Below, piece by piece: positions 1-9,633 of a DNA stretch of 64,000 nucleotides. Within the stretch, counting starts at the first letter, position 1. Every line of letters begins with the position of its first letter. Below the pieces are notes generated by a model, which saw only the letters and a list, made by a program, of their open reading frames with translations, was not told where the DNA came from and made no database searches. Position numbers and translations under genes: made by a program. Location: positions 470,527 through 534,526 of the forward strand of contig FP929140.1 of the NCBI GenBank assembly GCA_000198515.1, in the 5' to 3' direction. The DNA is from a gamma proteobacterium HdN1. Lineage in GTDB: Bacteria > Pseudomonadota > Gammaproteobacteria > Pseudomonadales > Ketobacteraceae.

Positions 1-157
1 CACCTTGCGTGCGGATATTGATTACGCAACCGCACGTGCGGAAACAACCTATGGGTCCATCGGCGTAAAAGTGTGGATTTTCAAGGGTGAAGTTCTTGGT
101 GGCGTCGAGCCCGTTGAAGACACTAAAGTTGCGCCCAAGCGGACGCGTGCGAATTAA
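1..157 (+). CDS. rpsC: 30S ribosomal protein S3, C-terminal end (partial)
   Basis: This is the 3' end of rpsC, cut by the window edge; the reading frame begins at base 2 and ends in TAA at 155-157. The visible residues include the conserved tail around [14 protein letters not shown], typical of the S3 C-terminal domain that binds the 30S head near the mRNA entry channel. A short charged tail (PKRTRAN) closes the protein. The gene order rpsC-rplP-rpmC that follows is the standard S10/spc order, which supports the call. Confidence 0.95.
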   Translation, partial: TLRADIDYATARAETTYGSIGVKVWIFKGEVLGGVEPVEDTKVAPKRTRAN

Positions 158-168
158 GGGTTGCTGAC

Positions 169-582
169 ATGTTACAGCCAAAACGAACGAAGTTCAGAAA
201 ACAGCATAAGGGCCGTAATCGGGGGCTGGCGCTTCGCGGCGCTAAGGTATCCTTCGGTACTGTTGGTTTGAAGGCGCTAGAGCGCGGCAGACTTACAGCT
301 CGGCAGATTGAGGCAGCTCGGCGCGCAATGACGCGGCATATCAAGAGAGGCGGCAAGATTTGGATTCGAGTGTTTCCCGATAAGCCTATAACTGAAAAGC
401 CACTTGAAGTGCGGATGGGAAGCGGAAAGGGGAATGTGGAATATTGGGTAGCTCTTATACAGCCAGGCAAAGTGCTCTACGAAATGGAAGGTGTGGCACC
501 AGACGTTGCCAAAGAAGCGTTTGCTCTTGCTGCAGCAAAGTTACCGATTAAGACAGCTGTTGTTACGCGCACGGTGATGTAA
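169..582 (+). CDS. rplP: 50S ribosomal protein L16
   Basis: 137 aa, the usual length of L16. It starts [12 protein letters not shown] and carries the family-typical segment [12 protein letters not shown]. L16 sits near the A-site tRNA elbow on the large subunit and helps organise the peptidyl transferase centre. The stop codon overlaps the rpmC start by one base (TAATG), so the two genes are likely translationally coupled. It is part of the long ribosomal-protein transcript that enters the window from the left. Confidence 0.98.
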   Translation: MLQPKRTKFRKQHKGRNRGLALRGAKVSFGTVGLKALERGRLTARQIEAARRAMTRHIKRGGKIWIRVFPDKPITEKPLEVRMGSGKGNVEYWVALIQPGKVLYEMEGVAPDVAKEAFALAAAKLPIKTAVVTRTVM

Positions 583-782
583 TGAAATCAAATGAACTGA
601 GAGAAAAATCGGTAGATCAGCTGCAAGAGCAGTTGATTAAGCTGCTCAAAGAGCAGTTTGAATATCGAATGAAGCAAGCTACCGGGCAACTCGGCCAAAC
701 CCATGTTATTAAACGGGCTCGCAAGGACATTGCGCGGTTGAAAACGATTCTCGGCGAGAAGACGCGGGGTAGCCAGGTATGA
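582..782 (+). CDS. rpmC: 50S ribosomal protein L29
   Basis: 66 aa, a normal L29 length. The protein is a two-helix hairpin (N-terminal [14 protein letters not shown], central [17 protein letters not shown]) located at the exit of the peptide tunnel, where it helps dock trigger factor and SRP. It overlaps rplP by 1 bp and rpsQ by 4 bp, consistent with tight operon coupling. Confidence 0.97.
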   Translation: MKSNELREKSVDQLQEQLIKLLKEQFEYRMKQATGQLGQTHVIKRARKDIARLKTILGEKTRGSQV

Positions 783-1042
783 CTGAACAACAAACTACAG
801 CGCGTACGGTCACTGGCCGTGTTGTTAGCGATAAGCGTGAAAAAACAATAACGGTCTTGATCGAACGCAAGGTCAAGCATCCAGTGTATGGCAAATACGT
901 GAGACATAGCACGAAGTTGCATGCTCATGACGAAGACAACGCCTGTGCCATTGGTGATCTCGTTACAATCCAAGAATGCCGACCGATTTCTAAATCCAAG
1001 TTCTGGAATTTAGTAAAAATCGAGGAAAAGGCAAAGGGTTGA
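779..1042 (+). CDS. rpsQ: 30S ribosomal protein S17
   Basis: 87 aa OB-fold protein with the family signature region [18 protein letters not shown] followed by HPVYGKYV. S17 is a primary 16S rRNA binding protein needed for early 30S assembly. It overlaps the end of rpmC (ATGA) and is followed after 40 bp by rplN, in canonical order. Confidence 0.98.
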   Translation: MTEQQTTARTVTGRVVSDKREKTITVLIERKVKHPVYGKYVRHSTKLHAHDEDNACAIGDLVTIQECRPISKSKFWNLVKIEEKAKG

Positions 1043-1082
1043 ACCCGCGGGGTCGCCTAGGACATAAGTTTGGAGATAAACC

Positions 1083-1451
1083 ATGATTCAGACCGAGACC
1101 ACACTTGATGTGGCTGATAACAGCGGCGCGCGTCGCGTGCAGTGCATAAAGGTTCTGGGCGGCTCACATCGGCGCTATGCGAATGTTGGTGATGTGATTA
1201 AAGTTTCCGTAAAGGAAGCGAGCCCGAGAGGAAAAGTTAAGAAAGGTGATGTGCTGAATGCGGTCGTGGTTCGCACTCGCTCCGGCGTGCGTAGGAGCGA
1301 CGGGTCGCTAATTCGTTTCGATGAGAACGCGGCCGTACTCCTTAATAATCAGAAGCAGCCGATCGGCACGCGTATTTTCGGGCCGGTTACTCGCGAGTTG
1401 CGTGGGGAGCAGTTCATGAAAATTATTTCTCTGGCGCCTGAAGTGCTCTAA
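1083..1451 (+). CDS. rplN: 50S ribosomal protein L14
   Basis: 122 aa, the standard length. It opens [18 protein letters not shown], the hallmark L14 N-terminus, and contains the [15 protein letters not shown] segment. L14 lies on the subunit interface and contributes to intersubunit bridges and to the docking site of RsfS. A good ribosome binding site (GGAG) precedes the ATG. In enteric bacteria this gene opens the spc operon. The 40-bp gap here leaves little room for a promoter, and I did not identify one. Confidence 0.98.
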   Translation: MIQTETTLDVADNSGARRVQCIKVLGGSHRRYANVGDVIKVSVKEASPRGKVKKGDVLNAVVVRTRSGVRRSDGSLIRFDENAAVLLNNQKQPIGTRIFGPVTRELRGEQFMKIISLAPEVL

Positions 1452-1464
1452 AAACGGGAGTTGG

Positions 1465-1788
1465 ATGATGCGTAAGATTAAGAATAACGATGAAGTCGTC
1501 GTTATAAGCGGAAAAGACAAGGGCAAACGAGGCAAAGTAAGTCGCGTGCTAGGTGAAAAGGTCCTTGTATCCGGCGTCAATATAGTAAAGAGACACCAAA
1601 AGCCTGTTCCGCAGCGCGGTACGCAGGGGGGTATTCTTGAGAAGGAGGCGCCAATTCACATTTCAAATGTGGCGATCTGGAACCCGAATACAAGCAAAGC
1701 GGATCGTGTTGGGTTTCGCGTGAATGGAGAAGGCGCAAAAGAGCGTTTCTTCAAGTCCACAAATGAAACCATCGTCACCAAGGTATAG
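1465..1788 (+). CDS. rplX: 50S ribosomal protein L24
   Basis: 107 aa with an N-terminal KOW motif ([19 protein letters not shown]), the diagnostic feature of L24. L24 initiates 50S assembly by binding domain I of 23S rRNA near the tunnel exit. Two in-frame ATGs stand at 1465 and 1468. The upstream GGGAG fits either start, so the N-terminus is uncertain by one residue. Confidence 0.97.
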   Translation: MMRKIKNNDEVVVISGKDKGKRGKVSRVLGEKVLVSGVNIVKRHQKPVPQRGTQGGILEKEAPIHISNVAIWNPNTSKADRVGFRVNGEGAKERFFKSTNETIVTKV

Positions 1789-1803
1789 GTTTAGGGGCCT
1801 GCA

Positions 1804-2340
1804 ATGAGCGGTTTAAAAGAGTTTTACAAAGCCCAAGTTGTTGAAGATCTCAAGCAACAGTTTGGGTATAAAAGCGTAATGGAAGTCCCCCGGATTACCA
1901 AGATTACGCTAAACATGGGGGTTGGTGAGGCTTCCCAAGATCGTAAGGCGATAGAAGGTGCTGTTACTGACTTAACGGCGATTTCGGGTCAAAAGCCGGT
2001 TGTTACTAAGGCACGTAAGAGCATCGCAGGCTTCAAAATCCGTCAAGGTTGGCCGATTGGCGTCAAGGTTACCTTGCGGGGCGAGCGGATGTATGAATTT
2101 CTGGAGCGCTTAGTTGGCTTCGCTATCCCACGAGTGCGAGACTTTCGTGGGTTAAATCCGAAAGCGTTCGATGGCCGCGGGAATTACAGCATGGGTCTTC
2201 GAGAGCAAATCGTTTTTCCCGAGATTGATTACGATAAAATTGATAAAATTCGTGGTCTGGATATTACGATCACAACTACAGCGAAGACAGATGAAGAAGG
2301 GCGCGCGTTGCTTCGTTCATTCCGTTTTCCATTGAAATAG
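1804..2340 (+). CDS. rplE: 50S ribosomal protein L5
   Basis: 178 aa, typical L5 length. The conserved stretches [26 protein letters not shown] and [15 protein letters not shown] are visible. L5 binds 5S rRNA and, with L18 (rplR in this operon), docks the 5S particle into the central protuberance. It contacts the P-site tRNA T-loop. Position between rplX and rpsN is canonical. Confidence 0.98.
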   Translation: MSGLKEFYKAQVVEDLKQQFGYKSVMEVPRITKITLNMGVGEASQDRKAIEGAVTDLTAISGQKPVVTKARKSIAGFKIRQGWPIGVKVTLRGERMYEFLERLVGFAIPRVRDFRGLNPKAFDGRGNYSMGLREQIVFPEIDYDKIDKIRGLDITITTTAKTDEEGRALLRSFRFPLK

Positions 2341-2353
2341 CTAGGAATTGGTC

Positions 2354-2659
2354 ATGGCAAAAACTTCTATGGTGGAGCGCGAAAAGAAACGTGCGAAGGC
2401 CGTTGAGAAATTCGCAAAAAAAAGAGCTGAGCTTAAGGCGCTTATTTCCGGCCCAGCAACGTCAGATGAGGATCGTTGGGCCGCAATGATCGCGTTGCAG
2501 AAACTCCCACGCAATTCTGCAGCTGTGCGCGGGCACAATCGCTGTGGAGTTACGGGTCGACCACATGGCGTTTATCGGAAGTTCCGTCTCGGGCGAAATA
2601 AGCTTCGGGAACATGCGATGAATGGTGATGTTCCTGGGTTGGTTAAGGCCAGCTGGTAA
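2354..2659 (+). CDS. rpsN: 30S ribosomal protein S14 (zinc-free type)
   Basis: 101 aa from the ATG at 2354 ([13 protein letters not shown]); the in-frame upstream GTG adds two residues with no family support. The C-terminal region [20 protein letters not shown] is the S14 signature. The length and the absence of a CxxC pair of pairs place it in the long zinc-independent class usual in proteobacteria. It is a late-binding 30S head protein next to S3 and S10. Confidence 0.97.
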   Translation: MAKTSMVEREKKRAKAVEKFAKKRAELKALISGPATSDEDRWAAMIALQKLPRNSAAVRGHNRCGVTGRPHGVYRKFRLGRNKLREHAMNGDVPGLVKASW

Positions 2660-2675
2660 TATTGAGGAATTTAAA

Positions 2676-3068
2676 ATGAGCATGCAAGACCCACTGGCCG
2701 ACATGTTTACCCGTATACGCAACGGGCAAATGGCGAAAAAGGCAAGCGTAACGATGCCTTCGTCGAAACTTAAAGTTGCAATCGCTAGAATCCTAGTCGA
2801 AGAGGGTTACGTTGGCGGCTTCAATGTGCATGAAGGGGTCAAACCTGAACTCCAGATTGATCTTAAATATTATCAAGGGAAAGCTGTAATTGATTCCCTG
2901 CAAAGAGTGAGCCGCCCGGGGCTTCGGATTTATAAGGGCGCGGACAAGCTTCCTAAAGTTTTAGGCGGGCTAGGCGTTGCGATTGTTTCGACATCGCAAG
3001 GCCTCATGACTGATCGGGCCGCTCGTGCGGCCGGGGTTGGCGGCGAAGTCCTGTGCTTGATATCTTGA
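2676..3068 (+). CDS. rpsH: 30S ribosomal protein S8
   Basis: 130 aa from ATG 2676 ([17 protein letters not shown]), the family-standard start; a longer open frame upstream overlaps rpsN and is not used. S8 binds helix 21 of 16S rRNA. In Escherichia coli it also represses translation of the spc operon by binding the mRNA near the rplE start. I did not test whether that RNA site is conserved here. The ending GEVLCLIS is close to the common S8 C-terminus. Confidence 0.98.
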   Translation: MSMQDPLADMFTRIRNGQMAKKASVTMPSSKLKVAIARILVEEGYVGGFNVHEGVKPELQIDLKYYQGKAVIDSLQRVSRPGLRIYKGADKLPKVLGGLGVAIVSTSQGLMTDRAARAAGVGGEVLCLIS

Positions 3069-3086
3069 GATTAGGTGTATAAGCAA

Positions 3087-3617
3087 ATGTCTAGAATTGC
3101 AAAGAACCCCATCGCCTTGCCGGCTGGTGTTAAGGCGGAGTGCTCTAGTGACCAGGTTCGTATTTCTGGCCCGCTCGGAGCGCTTGAGTTTAGATTTAAT
3201 AGCGATGTTGCGGTTGCCGTAGATGGTAATGCACTTCGTATCACAGCGACCGAATCAGCAGAAAATAGCGCGATGTCTGGAACCACGCGTGCCATATTGA
3301 ATAATATGGTCACTGGTGTGTCCAAAGGATTCGAGCGTAAGCTTGAGCTGGTTGGTGTCGGATATCGGGCCCAAGCAAAGGGGAATGTCGTCAGTTTGTC
3401 GCTCGGATTGTCTCATCCTCTGGATTACGAATTACCGGTTGGCGTTTCCGCTGCTACGCCTACTCAAACTGAGATCGTCCTGAAGTCGATTGATAAGCAC
3501 CTTCTTGGACACGTCGCAGCGCAAATTCGGTCATTTAGGCCACCCGAGCCATACAAGGGCAAAGGTGTTCGCTACGCTGGTGAAGTAATTCGTCAGAAAG
3601 AAGCGAAGAAAAAATAA
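3087..3617 (+). CDS. rplF: 50S ribosomal protein L6
   Basis: 176 aa from ATG 3087 (MSRIAKNPI), the usual L6 start. The conserved C-terminal segment [16 protein letters not shown] is present. L6 binds the sarcin-ricin loop region of 23S rRNA and is needed for late 50S assembly and for GTPase factor binding. It lies between rpsH and rplR as in most bacteria. Confidence 0.98.
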   Translation: MSRIAKNPIALPAGVKAECSSDQVRISGPLGALEFRFNSDVAVAVDGNALRITATESAENSAMSGTTRAILNNMVTGVSKGFERKLELVGVGYRAQAKGNVVSLSLGLSHPLDYELPVGVSAATPTQTEIVLKSIDKHLLGHVAAQIRSFRPPEPYKGKGVRYAGEVIRQKEAKKK

Positions 3618-3637
3618 TTTCGACGGAGTTTATTGGT

Positions 3638-3985
3638 ATGAATGCAAAGAAAGTTGCGCGTGTCCGGAGAGCGAAGAAAACGCGCCTTCGCGTTCGCGAG
3701 CTTGGCCAAGTGCGGTTGGCGGTTCACAGAACCGGCCAGCACATTTATGCTCAGGTAATATCTGGGTGTGGCGGGAAGATTATTGCTGCAGCTTCGACGG
3801 TAGAGGCTGGTTTTGGGGCGCTAGGTAGCAATAAGCAAGCGGCTGCTAGTGTTGGAAAACTGATTGCCGAACGTGCTCGTGAGAAGGGAATTGAAAAGGT
3901 AGCGTTTGATCGCTCCGGATTTAAGTACCACGGCCGGATTCAGGCGCTTGCTGATGCTGCTCGCGAAAGCGGCCTCCAATTCTGA
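3638..3985 (+). CDS. rplR: 50S ribosomal protein L18
   Basis: 115 aa with a basic N-terminus ([15 protein letters not shown]) and the conserved body [14 protein letters not shown] and end [22 protein letters not shown]18 binds 5S rRNA together with L5 and L25. Gene order and length are standard. Confidence 0.97.
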   Translation: MNAKKVARVRRAKKTRLRVRELGQVRLAVHRTGQHIYAQVISGCGGKIIAAASTVEAGFGALGSNKQAAASVGKLIAERAREKGIEKVAFDRSGFKYHGRIQALADAARESGLQF

Positions 3986-3997
3986 GGAATGTTACAG

Positions 3998-4498
3998 ATG
4001 GCGAAGACCGATGAGAAGGCCGAAGGCTTTCAAGAGAAACTTGTCCAAGTAAACCGCGTTGCCAAAGTGGTAAAAGGCGGTCGAATTTTTGCCTTTACCG
4101 CGCTGACCGTTGTTGGGGATGGCAAGGGCAAAGTGGGATTTGGAAGAGGTAAGGCGCGCGAAGTCCCGCAAGCGATTCAAAAAGCACTTGAGTCAGCACG
4201 TAAGAATATGATTCGCGTTGAACTTAACGGTACGACTCTACAGCACCCTGTGCGCGCGCGTCACGGTGCTTCTGCAGTGTTTATGCAGCCAGCGTCTGAA
4301 GGCACCGGAGTCATTGCTGGTGGTGCAATGCGGGCAGTGCTAGAGGTGGCGGGTGTGCAAAACGTGTTGGCGAAGTGTTACGGTTCAACGAACCCGGTGA
4401 ACGTTGTTCGCGCAACATACGAGGGCCTCAAGGCGATGAAATCTCCAGAAGACATCGCTGCCAAACGCGGTAAGACCGTTGAACAGATCCTAAGCTGA
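3998..4498 (+). CDS. rpsE: 30S ribosomal protein S5
   Basis: 166 aa from ATG 3998 ([11 protein letters not shown]). It shows the double-stranded RNA-binding signature [18 protein letters not shown] followed by [18 protein letters not shown]5 sits at the mRNA entry channel with S3 and S4 and affects decoding fidelity. A short in-frame extension of three codons upstream is possible but lacks family support. Confidence 0.98.
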   Translation: MAKTDEKAEGFQEKLVQVNRVAKVVKGGRIFAFTALTVVGDGKGKVGFGRGKAREVPQAIQKALESARKNMIRVELNGTTLQHPVRARHGASAVFMQPASEGTGVIAGGAMRAVLEVAGVQNVLAKCYGSTNPVNVVRATYEGLKAMKSPEDIAAKRGKTVEQILS

Positions 4499-4506
4499 GG
4501 TGCCCT

Positions 4507-4686
4507 GTGAGCGATTTTGTTACGATTAGGTTGGTTAAAAGCACGAGTGGTCGTCTAAAGAAGCATCAAGGAACCGTAAAGGCGCTTGGGCTTCGTAGAA
4601 TTGGACACTCGACACAGGTTAGGGACACGGTTGAAGTTCGGGGAATGATCAACAGTGTTTCCCATTTGGTAAAGGTTGAAGGGTGA
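4507..4686 (+). CDS. rpmD: 50S ribosomal protein L30
   Basis: 59 aa, GTG start at 4507, TGA at 4684-4686. The translation begins [15 protein letters not shown] and contains [18 protein letters not shown], the L30 signature. It fits exactly between rpsE (8 bp gap) and rplO (4 bp gap). L30 is a small ferredoxin-like protein on the 50S solvent side. The GTG start is chosen because no ATG or other start gives the conserved N-terminus. Confidence 0.95.
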   Translation: MSDFVTIRLVKSTSGRLKKHQGTVKALGLRRIGHSTQVRDTVEVRGMINSVSHLVKVEG

Positions 4687-4690
4687 AATA

Positions 4691-5125
4691 ATGAAGTTGA
4701 ATTCATTAGCGCCGGCGCCAGGTTCAAAGCCAGCAAAGAAGCGCCTCGGGCGTGGTATCGGAAGTGGTCTAGGCAAGACGAGCGGCAAGGGTCACAAAGG
4801 GCAGAAGGCACGTGCCGGTGGTGGAATAATGCCTGGCTTTGAGGGTGGTCAAATGCCGATCCAGCGCAGGCTTCCGAAATTCGGCTTTACCTCGCGTAAA
4901 TCCTTAGAGAGCGCCGAAGTTCGGTTGTCTGAGCTGGCAAAAGTAGAAGGCGATGTGGTTTCAGTTGAGACTCTAAAGGCAGCCGGTGTCGTACGCAAGG
5001 ATAAGCGTTTCGTGCGCATAATGGCTTCAGGGGCTGTTACCAAGCCGTTTACGGTGCGCGGCGTTTCTTTAAGCTCAGGCGCGAAGACTGCGATCGAAGC
5101 AGTAGGCGGAAAAGTCGAGGCGTAG
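4691..5125 (+). CDS. rplO: 50S ribosomal protein L15
   Basis: 144 aa from ATG 4691 ([14 protein letters not shown]). The glycine- and lysine-rich N-terminal extension ([20 protein letters not shown]) that threads into 23S rRNA is clear. A longer frame starting at 4676 overlaps rpmD and is not supported. It is followed 3 bp later by secY, the common arrangement. Confidence 0.97.
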   Translation: MKLNSLAPAPGSKPAKKRLGRGIGSGLGKTSGKGHKGQKARAGGGIMPGFEGGQMPIQRRLPKFGFTSRKSLESAEVRLSELAKVEGDVVSVETLKAAGVVRKDKRFVRIMASGAVTKPFTVRGVSLSSGAKTAIEAVGGKVEA

Positions 5126-5128
5126 GTT

Positions 5129-6469
5129 ATGGCGAAAAATCTGCCTGCGAAAGCGCAAGGCGGGCCGACACAGGGTGTTTCTTCTGAGTTGATTGCCCGC
5201 ATTAAGTTTTTGCTGCTTGCAATGGTAGTGTACCGAATAGGGGCTCATATTCCGGTTCCGGGGATTGACCCGGAGCAGCTGAAGCATATGTTTCAGCAAC
5301 AGGCGGGCACAATCCTTAGCTTGTTCAATATGTTCTCCGGCGGTGCATTAGAAAGAATGAGCGTTATGGCGCTCGGAATCATGCCGTACATTTCGGCTTC
5401 TATTATCATGCAATTAATGCAGGCGGTTTCTCCCCAGCTTGAACAGCTTAAGAAGGAAGGCGAAGCGGGACGGCGGAAGATCTCCCAGTACACGCGCTAC
5501 GGTACGCTTGGGCTCGGAGTGCTTCAGTCGTTCGGAATGAGCTTGGCGCTTCAGAGTCAAGGTGTCACCTTGGCGGTTGGGTTGGCTTGGATTCTCCCTG
5601 CCGTGCTCACGCTCACTACGGGAACAATGTTCTTAATGTGGTTGGGAGAGCAGATTACTGAGCGGGGAATCGGTAACGGTATCTCAATGATTATTTTTGC
5701 GGGTATCGTTGCGGGCCTTCCTCAGGCGATTGGTCAGTCCCTTGAGTCTGCTAGGCAAGGAGAGCTGAGCGAAATTTTGCTTGTCGCTCTCTTGGGAGTT
5801 GCGGTTCTCGTGGTTGCTGGTGTGGTCTTTATGGAGCGTGCGCAGCGCCGAATCACTATCCATCACGCCAGAAAGCAGCAAGGACGTGCTGTTTATCAAG
5901 CGCAGCAAAGCCACCTTCCGTTAAAGATCAACATGGCGGGCGTTATCCCACCTATTTTTGCGACGAGTATCTTGCTGTTTCCTGCAAGTCTCGGGCAATG
6001 GTTCGGCGAAACAGAGTATGCGTCTTGGCTGCAGGATGTTGCTAACGCGCTCAATCCGGGTCAGCCGTTGTATGTCATATTGTTTGCGGCGGCAAACGTG
6101 TTTTTCTGCTACTTCTATACGGCGATCATGTTTAACCCTAAGGATGTGGCGGAGAATCTTAAGAAGTCTGGTGCGCTTGTTCCAGGCATTCGCCCCGGAG
6201 AGCAAACTGCGCGGTATATTGACAGCGTACTTGGGAGGTTAACCTTCATTGGTTCGATTTACATTACGTTGGTTTGCCTTCTTCCGCTTATTTTGCAGGC
6301 GTTTGGGAATGTGCCGTTCTATCTGGGTGGTACGAGCCTCTTGATTGTTGTGGTTGTGGTGATGGATTTTATGTCTCAGGTACAATCCCACATGCTTTCT
6401 CATCAGTACGAACCATTGATGAAGAAAGCGAATCTCAAGGGCTATGGCTCTAGCGGCATTACTCGTTAA
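5129..6469 (+). CDS. secY: Protein translocase subunit SecY
   Basis: 446 aa polytopic inner-membrane protein, the channel of the SecYEG translocon. Family segments seen are the N-terminal [13 protein letters not shown], the plug region [23 protein letters not shown] (split over two blocks), [17 protein letters not shown], and the cytoplasmic loop GVIPPIFA. About ten hydrophobic segments are present. It is co-transcribed with ribosomal proteins, as in nearly all bacteria, and is followed by rpmJ. Confidence 0.98.
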   Translation: MAKNLPAKAQGGPTQGVSSELIARIKFLLLAMVVYRIGAHIPVPGIDPEQLKHMFQQQAGTILSLFNMFSGGALERMSVMALGIMPYISASIIMQLMQAVSPQLEQLKKEGEAGRRKISQYTRYGTLGLGVLQSFGMSLALQSQGVTLAVGLAWILPAVLTLTTGTMFLMWLGEQITERGIGNGISMIIFAGIVAGLPQAIGQSLESARQGELSEILLVALLGVAVLVVAGVVFMERAQRRITIHHARKQQGRAVYQAQQSHLPLKINMAGVIPPIFATSILLFPASLGQWFGETEYASWLQDVANALNPGQPLYVILFAAANVFFCYFYTAIMFNPKDVAENLKKSGALVPGIRPGEQTARYIDSVLGRLTFIGSIYITLVCLLPLILQAFGNVPFYLGGTSLLIVVVVVMDFMSQVQSHMLSHQYEPLMKKANLKGYGSSGITR

Positions 6470-6484
6470 GATTTGGAGAAGAAA

Positions 6485-6601
6485 ATGAAAGTTAGGACCT
6501 CGGTTAAAAAGTTGTGCAGGAATTGCCGCATTATACGTCGTGGCGGGGCTGTTCGAGTAATCTGCAGCGCTGAGCCTCGACACAAACAACGTCAAGGCTA
6601 G
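6485..6601 (+). CDS. rpmJ: 50S ribosomal protein L36 (zinc-binding type)
   Basis: 38 aa, ATG 6485 to TAG 6601. The protein reads [14 protein letters not shown], then [20 protein letters not shown]. The CxxC, single C and H pattern is the zinc-ribbon form of L36. It is the last gene before a 97-bp gap that holds a likely promoter for the alpha operon. Confidence 0.96.
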   Translation: MKVRTSVKKLCRNCRIIRRGGAVRVICSAEPRHKQRQG

Positions 6602-6617
6602 TTAGGCTGAGCGTATA

Positions 6618-6646
6618 TTGTTTTTTACATTATATTCGGCTATGCT
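6618..6646 (+). promoter_or_regulatory. Probable sigma-70 promoter of the alpha operon
   Basis: In the only sizeable gap of the ribosomal-protein block (6602-6698) there is TTGTTT at 6618-6623, a 17-bp spacer and TATGCT at 6641-6646. This would start rpsM-rpsK-rpsD-rpoA-rplQ with a leader of about 45 nt. In E. coli the equivalent leader folds into a pseudoknot that S4 (RpsD) binds; I have not established such a fold here. Readthrough from rpmJ is also likely. Confidence 0.5.
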
Positions 6647-6698
6647 CTGCCCCCTTTAGTTTAGGGCAACTTGCCGAGACAAACCCGGAGTAAACTGA

Positions 6699-7055
6699 AT
6701 GGCTCGTATAGCCGGCGTAAATATTCCAGATAACAAGCATGCTGTCATCTCTCTGACGTACATATATGGCGTTGGTCGGACAACTGCTCAGTCTATCTGT
6801 TCTGCAGTTGGGATTGATCCCGAGGTCAAGATAAAAGACTTGGCGGAAGCTAAGTTGGACGAGGTGCGCAATGAGGTCGCAAAATATACTACCGAAGGTG
6901 ATTTGCGGCGCGAAATTTCAATGAGCATTAAGCGTTTGACGGATCTCGGGTGTTACCGTGGTCTTCGCCATCGCAGGGGCTTGCCTGTTCGCGGGCAGCG
7001 CACTAAGACCAACGCTCGCACCCGCAAAGGGCCGCGTAAGCAGATTCGCAAATAA
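6699..7055 (+). CDS. rpsM: 30S ribosomal protein S13
   Basis: 118 aa, standard length. Begins [19 protein letters not shown] and ends in the basic tail [15 protein letters not shown], which contacts P-site tRNA. S13 forms the intersubunit bridges B1a/B1b with L5. It opens the alpha operon here. Confidence 0.98.
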   Translation: MARIAGVNIPDNKHAVISLTYIYGVGRTTAQSICSAVGIDPEVKIKDLAEAKLDEVRNEVAKYTTEGDLRREISMSIKRLTDLGCYRGLRHRRGLPVRGQRTKTNARTRKGPRKQIRK

Positions 7056-7076
7056 TTGAGGTGGTTGGGTAGATAA

Positions 7077-7472
7077 ATGGCAAAGGCAAAGGCTGCGGCG
7101 CGCGTTCGCAAAAAAGTCAAAAAAACCGTTGTGGATGGTGTTGCCCACATCAACGCCTCTTTTAATAATACGATTGTCACTCTGACGGATCGCCAAGGGA
7201 ACACCCTGAGTTGGGCGACCGCCGGCGGGTCAGGGTTTCGCGGCTCAAGAAAGAGCACGCCCTTTGCCGCGCAAGTTGCGTGTGAGAAGGCTTGCCAGCT
7301 CGCATCAGAGTATGGGTTAAAGAATGTGGATGTCATGGTGAAGGGGCCGGGGCCAGGGCGAGAGTCCGCCGTTCGAGCGCTACATTCCAGCGGCATAAAA
7401 GTTAACAGCATTACCGACGTCACGCCGATACCGCACAACGGTTGCCGGCCGCCCAAAAAGCGTCGCGTTTGA
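7077..7472 (+). CDS. rpsK: 30S ribosomal protein S11
   Basis: 131 aa. The conserved core [20 protein letters not shown] and the C-terminal [16 protein letters not shown] are diagnostic. S11 lies on the 30S platform beside the Shine-Dalgarno helix. The ATG at 7077 is preceded by GAGGTGG at a normal distance. Confidence 0.98.
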   Translation: MAKAKAAARVRKKVKKTVVDGVAHINASFNNTIVTLTDRQGNTLSWATAGGSGFRGSRKSTPFAAQVACEKACQLASEYGLKNVDVMVKGPGPGRESAVRALHSSGIKVNSITDVTPIPHNGCRPPKKRRV

Positions 7473-7486
7473 GGGGGGAATAGAAA

Positions 7487-8107
7487 ATGGCACGTTATTT
7501 GGGCCCAAAATGTAAGCTTTCACGCCGCGAAGGTGTGGATCTTGGACTTAAGAGTGGCGTTAGAGCACATGAGAGCAAGTGTCGTTCTGAGAAGGCGCCA
7601 GGACAGCACGGCGAGCGGCGTGGTCGGTTGTCTGATTACGGCACGCAGTTGCGTGAGAAGCAGAAAGTAAGACGTATTTACGGAATCCTTGAGAAGCAAT
7701 TTCGCGGATATTATGCGGAAGCGAGTCGGCGTAAAGGCTCAACGGGTGAAAACCTGCTCCAGTTGCTGGAATCCCGTTTGGATAACGTAGTGTTTCGCAT
7801 GGGGTTTGGTGCAACTCGCGCCGAAGCAAGACAGCTTGTTAGCCATAAGGCAATTTTGATAAACGGAAAGACTGTGAACATTCCGTCTTATCAACTCGCT
7901 GCAGGGGATGTTGTTTCAGTTCGCGAAAAATCGAAGTCTCAGCTTCGGATCGGTGCCGCCCAAGAGCTTGCGGAACAACGGGGTTTCGCGGCGTGGATCG
8001 AAGTGGATACGAAAAAGAGGGAAGGTGTTTTTAAATCTGTTCCTGAACGCATTGATCTGCCGTCTGACATAAATGAAAACTTAATCGTTGAGCTTTACTC
8101 TAAATAA
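7487..8107 (+). CDS. rpsD: 30S ribosomal protein S4
   Basis: 206 aa with the S4 N-terminal domain ([16 protein letters not shown]) and a C-terminal S4 RNA-binding domain ([23 protein letters not shown], shown in the usual position). S4 nucleates 30S assembly and, in enteric bacteria, represses the alpha operon. It lies directly upstream of rpoA, the conserved order. Confidence 0.98.
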   Translation: MARYLGPKCKLSRREGVDLGLKSGVRAHESKCRSEKAPGQHGERRGRLSDYGTQLREKQKVRRIYGILEKQFRGYYAEASRRKGSTGENLLQLLESRLDNVVFRMGFGATRAEARQLVSHKAILINGKTVNIPSYQLAAGDVVSVREKSKSQLRIGAAQELAEQRGFAAWIEVDTKKREGVFKSVPERIDLPSDINENLIVELYSK

Positions 8108-8132
8108 GTAAGAGCTTTGAGGTGGACACCGT

Positions 8133-9137
8133 ATGCAGCGTTCTGTTTCAGAATTTCTAACACCAAAATCCATAGCGGTTCAGCAGGTTACTGCCACGCA
8201 GGCAAAGGTCACCTTGGAACCGTTAGAAAGGGGGTTTGGTCATACTCTAGGCAACGCTTTACGCAGAATATTGCTTTCAAGTATGCCAGGTGCGGCGATC
8301 GTTGAGGTTGAGATCGACGGTGTGCTTCACGAGTACAGCACGATTGAGGGTGTTCAGGAAGATGTGCTTGACGTGTTGTTGAATTTGAAAAACGTCGCAG
8401 TAAAGATGCAGGACCGGGACGAAGCATTCCTTAGTATCAGCAAGGAAGGTCCCGGTTTGGTGACTGCTGGTGATATAAAGTGTGATGCGAGCGTAGATAT
8501 CGTCAACAAAGCGCACATTATCGCGAATTTGAGTGCCGGCACTAAGCTCAACATGCGAGTTAAGGTTGTGCGTGGAAGAGGATATTGCCCAGCTGAGGCG
8601 CAACTGGAGGCAGACGAGTCTAAAACTATCGGCCGCTTGATGCTGGATGCCTCTTTTAGCCCCGTACGGCGTGTAGCGTATGTTGTCGAGAATGCGCGTG
8701 TTGAGCAGCGAACCGATCTCGATAAACTGGTGATTGATCTAGAGACGAACGGAACGATTGATCCCGAGGAGGCGATACGGCGCGCGGCTACGATTTTGCA
8801 GCAGCAGCTTTCGATTTTTGTCGATTTGGAAAAGGAATCGCTTCCTGAGCCCGTTGAGGAGCGGGAGGAGATTGACCCCATTCTGTTGCGTCCGGTGGAT
8901 GATCTTGAGTTGACCGTTCGTTCCGCCAATTGCCTCAAGGCGGAGAATGTATACTACATCGGCGACTTGGTTCAACGGACGGAAGTCGAGTTGCTCAAAA
9001 CTCCGAATCTTGGAAAGAAATCACTTACCGAGATAAAAGACGTGCTCGCGTCCAAGGGGTTGTCATTGGGCATGAGGCTTGAAAACTGGCCGCCCGCAAG
9101 CCTCAAGGATGACGATAGAGTCCTTAAGAAACGTTAA
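8133..9137 (+). CDS. rpoA: DNA-directed RNA polymerase subunit alpha
   Basis: 334 aa. The N-terminal assembly domain has [19 protein letters not shown], and the C-terminal domain (from about residue 245) has the helix-hairpin-helix segment [20 protein letters not shown] that contacts UP elements and activators. Length and order (rpsD-rpoA-rplQ) are standard. An in-frame open region on the opposite strand is only a shadow of this gene. Confidence 0.99.
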   Translation: MQRSVSEFLTPKSIAVQQVTATQAKVTLEPLERGFGHTLGNALRRILLSSMPGAAIVEVEIDGVLHEYSTIEGVQEDVLDVLLNLKNVAVKMQDRDEAFLSISKEGPGLVTAGDIKCDASVDIVNKAHIIANLSAGTKLNMRVKVVRGRGYCPAEAQLEADESKTIGRLMLDASFSPVRRVAYVVENARVEQRTDLDKLVIDLETNGTIDPEEAIRRAATILQQQLSIFVDLEKESLPEPVEEREEIDPILLRPVDDLELTVRSANCLKAENVYYIGDLVQRTEVELLKTPNLGKKSLTEIKDVLASKGLSLGMRLENWPPASLKDDDRVLKKR

Positions 9138-9179
9138 TTTCGCGCGGTTGCGAGGCCGCGCCAAGGTTAGGAAACCCTC

Positions 9180-9566
9180 ATGCGACACGGTAAAAGTGGT
9201 AGAAAATTTAACATAAACAGCAGTCACCGCTCTGCGTTATTCCGTAATTTGGCAGTTGCTTTGATTTCGAACGAAGTGATTAAAACTACACTTCCAAAGG
9301 CGAAGGAGTTGCGGCGAGTTGCGGAGCCGTTGATCACTTTGGCAAAGGAAGATTCGGTTGCAAATCGCCGACTGGCTTTTTCCCGCACGCGCGATAAGGC
9401 TGCTGTTGGCAAACTCTTTACAGACCTTGGGCCGCGCTTTAAAGAGCGTCCAGGCGGTTATATTCGTATTTTGAAGTGTGGATACCGCGCTGGCGATAAG
9501 GCTCCAATGGCGTTGGTTGAGTTGGTCGATCGGCCTAGCGTTGATGAATCGTCCGAGAACGATTGA
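9180..9566 (+). CDS. rplQ: 50S ribosomal protein L17
   Basis: 128 aa. Starts [11 protein letters not shown] and carries [14 protein letters not shown], the L17 signature, then [21 protein letters not shown]17 lines the outside of the peptide tunnel exit. It closes the alpha operon and is followed by a strong terminator. Confidence 0.98.
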   Translation: MRHGKSGRKFNINSSHRSALFRNLAVALISNEVIKTTLPKAKELRRVAEPLITLAKEDSVANRRLAFSRTRDKAAVGKLFTDLGPRFKERPGGYIRILKCGYRAGDKAPMALVELVDRPSVDESSEND

Positions 9567-9603
9567 TTTTCGCGAAATCGGCCGAGAAAATCGGTAGGTT
9601 AAC

Positions 9604-9629
9604 AAAGCGGCACTGTTCAGTGCCGCTTT
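9604..9629. terminator. Bidirectional intrinsic terminator between rplQ and uvrA
   Basis: Perfect inverted repeat AAAGCGGCACTG / CAGTGCCGCTTT with a T run on the plus strand and an A run (T run on the minus strand) on the other side. rplQ (plus) ends 38 bp before it and uvrA (minus) ends a few bases after it, so it probably terminates both convergent transcripts. Confidence 0.9.
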
Positions 9630-9633
9630 TTGT

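Noticed and set aside
8354-8938. 194-codon minus-strand frame inside rpoA
   Set aside because: Fully antisense to the conserved rpoA frame; a shadow of its codon bias.
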